In this document: positions 6,022-10,765 of the stretch, in pieces | Numbering within the stretch: position 1 is the stretch's first letter | Layout: every line of letters starts with the position of its first letter | Assembly (NCBI GenBank): GCA_937907975.1 | Contig: CALEQS010000170.1 | Span: 1-10,765, forward strand | Direction: 5' to 3' | From: an uncultured Clostridia bacterium | GTDB taxonomy: Bacteria > Bacillota > Clostridia > Oscillospirales > Oscillospiraceae | Length of the DNA stretch: 10,765 bases | Notes under the pieces: generated by a model | What the model was told of the DNA's origin: nothing | Databases searched by the model: none | Seen by the model: the letters and a program-made list of their open reading frames with translations, nothing else | Program-made: the position numbers and the translations under genes

Positions 6022-6821
6022 AAGACATCACCCTTGGACAGTATTTCCCCGGCGAGAGCATCGTCCACCGGCTGGATCCGCGCACGAAGCTCATCCTGAC
6101 GGTTGTTTATATCGTGGCGCTGTTTTCCGCCAAGTTTGTGGCCAGCTATGCCCTGATGATGGCGGTGCTCGTCACCTGTATCCTGCTCTCCGGCGTGGGC
6201 TTCAAGGCCCTGTTCCGTGGAATGAAGCCGGTCATTATCATCATCACCCTGACCGCCATTCTGAACCTGTTCTATAACACCAACGGCACTCTGCTGGTGC
6301 ACTTCTGGAAGCTCAGCATTTACACCGGCGGCATACAGATGGCCGTTATGATGGTGCTGCGGATCCTGATGCTGATCTCCGGCACCTTCCTGCTCACCTA
6401 TACCACATCGCCTATCCAGCTGACCGACGGCATCGAAAGTCTGCTGGGGCCGCTCAAAAAGCTCCACCTGCCCGTGCATGAGCTGGCTATGCTGATGAGC
6501 ATTGCACTGCGCTTTATCCCGACCCTCATCGAGGAGACGGATAAGATCATGGCTGCCCAGAAGGCCAGGGGCGCCGACTTCGAATCCGGCAATCTGGTGC
6601 AGAAGGCCAAGGCACTGGTGCCCCTGCTGGTACCCCTCTTTGTCTCCGCCTTCCGCCGAGCTGACGAGCTGGCCACCGCGATGGAATGCCGCTGCTATCA
6701 CGGCGACAGTGGCCGCACCCGGATGAAGAAGCTGACCTTTGCCTTCCGGGACGGCGCGGCGCTGGTGCTGGGCGCAGTGGTGCTGGCCAGCGTGCTGGTC
6801 CTGCGCCATTTTGGCTTTTAA
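6015..6821 (+). CDS. ecfT: ECF transporter transmembrane subunit EcfT
   Basis: A 268-residue integral membrane scaffold that links the EcfA1-EcfA2 ATPases to interchangeable S subunits. Hydrophobic helices are visible around 25-45, 47-60, 72-87, 105-128 and near the C terminus (247-265). The N-terminal SIVHRLDPRTKL (15-26) is a family hallmark. The two cytoplasmic coupling motifs that contact the ATPases are KARGADF (183-189), with the classic Ala-Arg-Gly, and MECRCYHG (223-230). In the second, the first residue is Cys (Cys225-Arg226-Cys227) where Ala is usual; the key Arg is kept. Length is normal. ATG overlaps the ecfA2 stop. No S component (RibU, ThiT, BioY, etc.) is encoded nearby, as expected for a shared group II module. 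Confidence 0.94.
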   Translation: MLKDITLGQYFPGESIVHRLDPRTKLILTVVYIVALFSAKFVASYALMMAVLVTCILLSGVGFKALFRGMKPVIIIITLTAILNLFYNTNGTLLVHFWKLSIYTGGIQMAVMMVLRILMLISGTFLLTYTTSPIQLTDGIESLLGPLKKLHLPVHELAMLMSIALRFIPTLIEETDKIMAAQKARGADFESGNLVQKAKALVPLLVPLFVSAFRRADELATAMECRCYHGDSGRTRMKKLTFAFRDGAALVLGAVVLASVLVLRHFGF

Positions 6822-6832
6822 TTGAGGTTTTT

Positions 6833-7624
6833 ATGCGAAACATTGCGTTAAAATTGATGTATGTGGGCACTGCCTACCACGGCTGGCAGATCCAGAAAAA
6901 CGGGGCCACCGTGCAGGAGACTCTCCAGGATGCGCTGGCCACGGTGGTGTGCCACCCGGTGAAGTGCACCGGCGCGGGCCGCACGGACGCCGGCGTTCAC
7001 GCGGAGACCTATATTGCCAACTTCCGCACCACCTCCACGATCCCGGTGGAGCGTCTGCCGCTGGCGGTGAATACCCGCCTTCCGGAGGACATCGTGGTGG
7101 TGAGCGCAAAGGAGGTCGGCGAGGGCTTCAACGCCATCGGCTCCTGCATCAAGAAGGAGTACACTTATCGGGTCTATAATTCCCGCATCCGCAACGCTTT
7201 CTATGTGGACAGAGCTTACTTCTATCCGAAGCATCTGGACGAGAGCGTTATGGCGGATGCAGCCTCCCGCTTTGTGGGCACCCATGACTTTGCCGCCGTC
7301 CGGGCGGTGGGCACCAATGTGAAGTCCACGGTGCGCACAGTGCACTATTTCGACGTGGCCCGCCACGGCGACCTGATCGAACTGAAGGTATGCGCCAACG
7401 GCTTTTTGTATAATATGGTGCGGGCGATGACCGGCACAGTGCTCTATGCCGCCGAGGGCAAGCTGACCCCGGACGGCATCAGCGACATTCTGGAGCGGGG
7501 CAACCGTACCGAGGCCGGGCCGACGGTGCCCCCCGGCGGACTTTACATGACAAAGCTGTGGTACAACGAGCCGGTGGGACTGGATACAGATCCGGCCGGC
7601 CCCATTCCGCTGAATAAGCATTGA
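6833..7624 (+). CDS. truA: tRNA pseudouridine(38-40) synthase TruA
   Basis: A 263-residue cytoplasmic enzyme that converts uridines 38, 39 and 40 in tRNA anticodon arms to pseudouridine. The catalytic motif GAGRTDAGVHA (47-57) holds the nucleophilic Asp52. YHGWQIQ (15-21), KEYTYRVYN (108-116), and GFLYNMVRAMTGTVL (190-204) match conserved TruA segments. Start ATG 6833 is chosen because GAGG (6824-6827) lies 5 bases upstream and the MRNIALKLMYVGTAYHGW opening is the normal TruA N terminus. The frame is open further upstream, but that part overlaps ecfT and has unlike composition. It is 11 bases after ecfT, in the usual ecf-truA order. Length is typical for the family. Confidence 0.95.
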   Translation: MRNIALKLMYVGTAYHGWQIQKNGATVQETLQDALATVVCHPVKCTGAGRTDAGVHAETYIANFRTTSTIPVERLPLAVNTRLPEDIVVVSAKEVGEGFNAIGSCIKKEYTYRVYNSRIRNAFYVDRAYFYPKHLDESVMADAASRFVGTHDFAAVRAVGTNVKSTVRTVHYFDVARHGDLIELKVCANGFLYNMVRAMTGTVLYAAEGKLTPDGISDILERGNRTEAGPTVPPGGLYMTKLWYNEPVGLDTDPAGPIPLNKH

Positions 7625-7636
7625 GGATAATAAATT

Positions 7637-8842
7637 ATGGCTGAATCCAAACATGAAACTGAACTGGAAGAGACGGCCGAGCTGGAACAGCCGCCTAAGA
7701 AAAAGCGCAGGCACACCAGACTGAGACGCTGGGTGGGCCGGATCATTGCCCTGCTCATCACCATTATTCTGGTGGTGGGCGCGGTCTATGTGGTGGTGCA
7801 CCGGGATACGATCAGTATTGATTCCGTCCGACGATCCCTGTCCAATCTGGTGAACGGCGAGACGCAGGCGGACAGCTACCCGCTGAAGGGGGACACCTCC
7901 TCCTGCGCGGCCGCATTTCAGGGCGGTATTCTGGTGTGCAGTCAGACCGATCTGCAGCTGTTTGCCCGCAGCGGAAAGCAGGAGATCAATGAGTCCATCA
8001 ACTTTACAAAACCCGTGGTGTCTGTGGCCGGACATTATGCGGCGGTCTATGATGCGGGCGGCTCAAAACTCTATCTTATTCGGGACGAGCAGATCGTGCA
8101 CACCTACACGCCGGCCAAGGCGGGGGCTATTCTGAGTGCCCGGGTCAGTGAAAACGGTTCTCTCACCGTTGTGGAGCGGGCCACCGGCTACAAGGCGGCA
8201 GTCACGGTCTATGATTCCAGTTTCCAGCCTGTGGTGACTGAGAATGTCTCCAGCTCCTTTATTTCGGATGCAGCACTGTCGTTGGACGGCAAGACCCTGG
8301 CTGCAGTCTCCGTGGGCGAGGATACCTCCGGTTTCGACTCCGTGCTCATCTTCTATAACGTGTCAAACGGCGAGGAACTTTACCGCTGTGCGCTGGGCAG
8401 TGACGTACTGCTGGACCTCAAGTGGGAGAAGAACGGCCTCTGGGCTGTGGGTGAGTACGGGGCCTACTATGTGGAAAAGGGCACTTTGACCAACAGCAAC
8501 ACCGACCAGACCCACATTCTGCAGGACTTTTCTCTGGGTGGCAGCGGCTTTGCCGTGCTGTACTGCAGTAAGTATCAGAATGGCGGCAGCGGAACGGTGG
8601 AACTGCTGACAACGGAAGGCAGCGGCAGTGCGATCAGCCAGAATGACGAGGTGCTGGATCTTTCCGCCGCCGGGAGCTACTTCTCCGTGCTGACTGCAAA
8701 CCAGCTGACCATCTACCGCTCCGATATGACCGTTTATGCCCAGGTGGACAATGACTGGGGGGGGCGCAAGGTGCTTCAGCGGGACGACGGCTCTGTGCTG
8801 GTCGTCTCCAACGGAGGCGCTGACCTCTATGCACCCGAATAA
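7637..8842 (+). CDS. DUF5711-family membrane-anchored protein (beta-propeller-like)
   Basis: A 401-residue single-pass protein. Residues 1-32 are cytoplasmic and charged: an acidic start, then PPKKKRRHTRLRR (19-31). One transmembrane helix (about 33-54) is followed by a large extracytoplasmic domain. That domain is built of repeating beta-strand blades with motifs such as GGILVCSQTDLQLF (96-109), AAVYDAGGSKLYLI and FSVLTANQLTIYRSD, resembling a WD40/PQQ-type propeller. I recognise it as DUF5711, a Firmicutes family of unknown function. No catalytic residues are evident; a structural or envelope scaffold role is an inference only. GAGGA (7623-7627), overlapping the truA stop, lies 9 bases before ATG. 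The gene sits 12 bases after truA and 26 bases before the cvpA-like gene, so it is operonic with both. Confidence 0.8.
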   Translation: MAESKHETELEETAELEQPPKKKRRHTRLRRWVGRIIALLITIILVVGAVYVVVHRDTISIDSVRRSLSNLVNGETQADSYPLKGDTSSCAAAFQGGILVCSQTDLQLFARSGKQEINESINFTKPVVSVAGHYAAVYDAGGSKLYLIRDEQIVHTYTPAKAGAILSARVSENGSLTVVERATGYKAAVTVYDSSFQPVVTENVSSSFISDAALSLDGKTLAAVSVGEDTSGFDSVLIFYNVSNGEELYRCALGSDVLLDLKWEKNGLWAVGEYGAYYVEKGTLTNSNTDQTHILQDFSLGGSGFAVLYCSKYQNGGSGTVELLTTEGSGSAISQNDEVLDLSAAGSYFSVLTANQLTIYRSDMTVYAQVDNDWGGRKVLQRDDGSVLVVSNGGADLYAPE

Positions 8843-8855
8843 ACCGGGGAAAAGC

Positions 8856-8871
8856 GAGGCGTGATCTTTTG
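8856..8871 (+). promoter_or_regulatory. RBS supporting a TTG start for the cvpA-like gene
   Basis: GAGG (8856-8859) is 9 bases before TTG 8869. This is the best-placed site for a frame whose N terminus (MTLQQLLPDLLCAAILLL) begins a normal CvpA-type first helix. No ATG is available until the conserved GAIRGMFR motif is already passed. Confidence 0.5.
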
Positions 8872-9510
8872 ACCTTACAGCAATTATTACCCGACCTGCT
8901 CTGTGCGGCGATCTTGTTACTGTTTCTGGTGGTCGGTGCGATCCGGGGGATGTTCCGCACCCTCTCCGGACTGCTGACGTGGCTGCTCTCTCTCTGGGGG
9001 GCAAAGCTGATCGCGGACCGCTGTGCGCCCCTGTTGGTGGACTGGCTCACGCCAAAGCTGCTGCCGACTGTGTCGGAAAAGCTGGCGCAGGCCATGAGCG
9101 ACGGCGTATCCAGCGCCGCCGCATCTGACAGCCTGAGCGGCCTGCTGGGGCTGATCCCCGGCGTTCAGGGTCTGCTCAGCCAGGCGGGGGACTCTCTGGC
9201 CGAGGCGCTGGCCCCAGCCATTGCCCGTCAGGCGGCTCTGGTGGTGGGCTGGCTGCTGCTGTTTGCCGCCGGATTGATCATGTTCAAGCTGGTGTGCCGT
9301 CTGCTGGTCTGGCTGCTGGATCTGCTGGATGAGGTACCGGGACTGCACTTTCTGAATCATCTGGGCGGTGCGGCACTGGGTGTGCTCAAGGGCGGACTGC
9401 TGATCGCGGTCGTCGTCAGCATCCTGCTCTGGTGTAATGTGCTGCCGCGCAGCATGGTGGATGCCACGATCCTGGTGCGGTGGCTGGCCTCTCTCGGCCC
9501 AGTTTACTAA
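8869..9510 (+). CDS. CvpA-family integral membrane protein
   Basis: A 213-residue membrane protein of the CvpA (colicin V production) family. Helices lie near residues 9-24, 29-48, 120-150 and 172-188. A long amphipathic, Ala/Ser/Leu-rich extracytoplasmic insert (about 65-118) separates the helix pairs. Diagnostic sequence is VGAIRGMFRTLSG (22-34) after the first helix and EVPGLHFLNHLGGAALGVLKG (155-175) leading into the last, which matches the P-G-x-x-x-x-N-x-x-x-G-x-x-x-G pattern of CvpA proteins. In other bacteria CvpA proteins are linked to envelope homeostasis; the molecular activity is not settled. It follows the DUF5711 gene by 26 bases and is probably the last gene of the operon, although no hairpin terminator is visible after its TAA. 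Confidence 0.85.
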   Translation: MTLQQLLPDLLCAAILLLFLVVGAIRGMFRTLSGLLTWLLSLWGAKLIADRCAPLLVDWLTPKLLPTVSEKLAQAMSDGVSSAAASDSLSGLLGLIPGVQGLLSQAGDSLAEALAPAIARQAALVVGWLLLFAAGLIMFKLVCRLLVWLLDLLDEVPGLHFLNHLGGAALGVLKGGLLIAVVVSILLWCNVLPRSMVDATILVRWLASLGPVY

Positions 9511-9548
9511 AAGTTTTCATTCGAACATGATTTATTCATATTTTTCTG

Positions 9549-9577
9549 CAATAATATTTATTGTATTGTAATATGAT
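9549..9577 (+). promoter_or_regulatory. AT-rich promoter/operator region of the clpE-like gene
   Basis: The 94-base gap 9511-9604 is strikingly AT-rich against GC-rich neighbours. It holds a perfect 6-bp inverted repeat, CAATAA (9549-9554) and TTATTG (9558-9563), separated by TAT, and a good -10-like TATGAT (9572-9577). No convincing -35 is found 16-18 bases upstream of that -10, so it may depend on an activator or be misplaced. The dyad would overlap the promoter and could be a repressor site. Neither CtsR heptads nor a CIRCE element is visible. Confidence 0.35.
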
Positions 9578-9604
9578 ATTTTTTCCCGAAGGGAGTTTAC
9601 CGAT

Positions 9605-10765
9605 ATGCAGCCAACACTCTGCTCTAAATGCAAGAAGAATCTGGCCGTCATTTTTATCAGCCGGATCGAAAACGGCGTGACCAAGAATGAGGGCCTGTGC
9701 TTGAAATGCGCCCGTGAGATGGGCGTACAGCCCGTAGACGACATGATGAAGCGCATGGGCATTACCGACGAGGATCTGGACAACCTGACCGACGAGATGA
9801 TGAACGTCTTTCAGAATGCCGAGGGGTTGGAGGGCCTGATCCCCCAGAACCCGGAGGAGGGGGAGGACGACGGCGAGGAGGACGAGGGCAAGACCGCCAC
9901 ATTCCCGTTCCTGAACCGCCTGTTCGGCGCCAACAATCAGAATGCCGCCAATGCGCCGCGAGAGGAGAATCCCTCCGGCACCGCCAAGGGCGGTCGTCGG
10001 GAGAAGCCGAAGAACGGCAAAAAGAAGTTCCTTGACAATTACTGCATCAACCTGACCAACCGGGCCCGGAGCGGCCAGTTGGACGGTGTGATCGGCCGGG
10101 ATGAGGAGATCCAGCGGGTCATCCAGATCCTGAACCGCCGCCAGAAAAACAACCCCTGCCTGATCGGCGAGCCCGGCGTGGGCAAGACTGCCATCGCCGA
10201 GGGTCTGGCCATCCGCATCTCCAAGGACGACGTGCCCTATAAGCTGCAGGATAAGGAGGTCTATCTGCTGGATCTGACCTCTCTGGTGGCGGGCACCCAG
10301 TTCCGCGGCCAGTTTGAAAGCCGCATGAAGGGCCTCATCGAGGAGATCCGCAAGGCGGGCAATGTGATTCTGGTCATTGACGAGATCCACAACATTGTGG
10401 GCGCCGGGGATGCGGAGGGTTCCATGAATGCCGCCAACATTCTGAAACCCGCTCTGTCCCGGGGCGAGATCCAGGTCATCGGCGCCACCACCTTCACCGA
10501 GTACCGCAAGCACATTGAAAAGGACACCGCACTGGAGCGCCGCTTCCAGCCGGTCACGGTGAACGAGCCCTCCATTGAGGACAGCGTGAAGATCATCAAG
10601 GGCATTGCCCATTACTACGAGAACTACCACTGCGTGAAGGTTTCCGACGCGGTGGCCTATCAGACGGTGGTCATGTCTGAGCGTTACATCACGGACCGTT
10701 TTCTGCCTGACAAGGCGATCGACCTGCTGGATGAGGCCTGCTCCGATGTGAACCTGCACAATGCA
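9605..10765 (+). CDS. ClpE-type AAA+ unfoldase (Clp ATPase subunit), N-terminal part
   Basis: Open from ATG 9605 to the window edge, 387 codons, so only about half of a Hsp100 protein is seen. A four-cysteine zinc-finger-like N terminus has CSKC (6-9) and CLKC (32-35), as in ClpE and McsA and unlike the two-repeat N domain of ClpC. A low-complexity linker follows (about 80-141), acidic first (EEGEDDGEEDEG) then Lys-rich. AAA domain 1 begins near 142: GVIGRDEEI (161-169), Walker A GEPGVGKT (188-195), pore loop TQFRGQFE (231-238), Walker B VILVIDE (254-260), sensor GATT (293-296) and Arg finger ERRF (311-314). ClpE-class proteins unfold substrates for ClpP during stress; the second AAA domain and the ClpP-binding loop would lie beyond the edge. 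AAGGGAG (9589-9595) is 9 bases before ATG. Products of this kind are often annotated simply as Clp ATP-binding subunit or clpC. Confidence 0.88.
   Translation, partial: MQPTLCSKCKKNLAVIFISRIENGVTKNEGLCLKCAREMGVQPVDDMMKRMGITDEDLDNLTDEMMNVFQNAEGLEGLIPQNPEEGEDDGEEDEGKTATFPFLNRLFGANNQNAANAPREENPSGTAKGGRREKPKNGKKKFLDNYCINLTNRARSGQLDGVIGRDEEIQRVIQILNRRQKNNPCLIGEPGVGKTAIAEGLAIRISKDDVPYKLQDKEVYLLDLTSLVAGTQFRGQFESRMKGLIEEIRKAGNVILVIDEIHNIVGAGDAEGSMNAANILKPALSRGEIQVIGATTFTEYRKHIEKDTALERRFQPVTVNEPSIEDSVKIIKGIAHYYENYHCVKVSDAVAYQTVVMSERYITDRFLPDKAIDLLDEACSDVNLHNA

Noticed and set aside
9511..9604. CtsR or CIRCE operator upstream of the clpE-like gene
   Set aside because: No GGTCAAA-like tandem heptads and no TTAGCACTC/GAGTGCTAA inverted repeat are present.
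1..10765. tRNA or rRNA genes, CRISPR arrays, insertion sequences, prophage or defence genes
   Set aside because: No cloverleaf-like segment, regularly spaced repeat, transposase motif or terminal inverted repeat was seen. Almost the whole window is filled by recognisable chromosomal genes.

Overview
The window looks like a chromosomal segment of a Gram-positive gut-type Clostridia bacterium, most plausibly Oscillospiraceae/Ruminococcaceae (Faecalibacterium/Gemmiger/Subdoligranulum-like). This rests on gene content (DUF6512, DUF5711 and CvpA-family proteins, a group II ECF module next to truA, a zinc-finger ClpE-type ATPase), GC-rich third codon positions, strong AAGGAG-type ribosome binding sites, and use of GTG and TTG starts. 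No database search was possible, so the family assignments come from recognised motifs. All recognised genes lie on the + strand.

Layout. Bases 1-120 hold the last codons of an upstream gene and its terminator. A monocistronic membrane protein of DUF6512 type (253-762) follows and ends in a near-perfect terminator. A three-gene operon then runs from a good sigma-A-type promoter (811-839) to a strong terminator (3276-3312). It encodes a TAXI-type solute-binding lipoprotein, a GltS-type sodium/glutamate symporter and a 69-residue charged protein with an internal repeat. The gltS reading frame is interrupted by one in-frame TAG at codon 297 of 397; the downstream 99 codons are intact and in the same frame.

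A second promoter (3325-3353, extended -10) starts a tightly packed housekeeping operon: an RlmI/RlmK-like SAM-dependent methyltransferase, ecfA1, ecfA2, ecfT, truA, a DUF5711 membrane-anchored protein and a CvpA-family membrane protein. Gaps are -7 to about 26 bp. EcfA1, EcfA2 and EcfT form the shared energising module for vitamin or micronutrient uptake. The substrate-binding S subunits must lie elsewhere, since none is in the window. After an AT-rich 94-bp gap with a small dyad, a ClpE-like AAA+ unfoldase starts at 9605 and runs off the right edge.

The most notable points are the in-frame amber codon in an otherwise intact gltS, the pairing of a TAXI binding protein with a GltS carrier instead of TRAP membrane subunits, and the unfamiliar repeat-bearing small protein in the same operon. 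The rest is ordinary housekeeping content.
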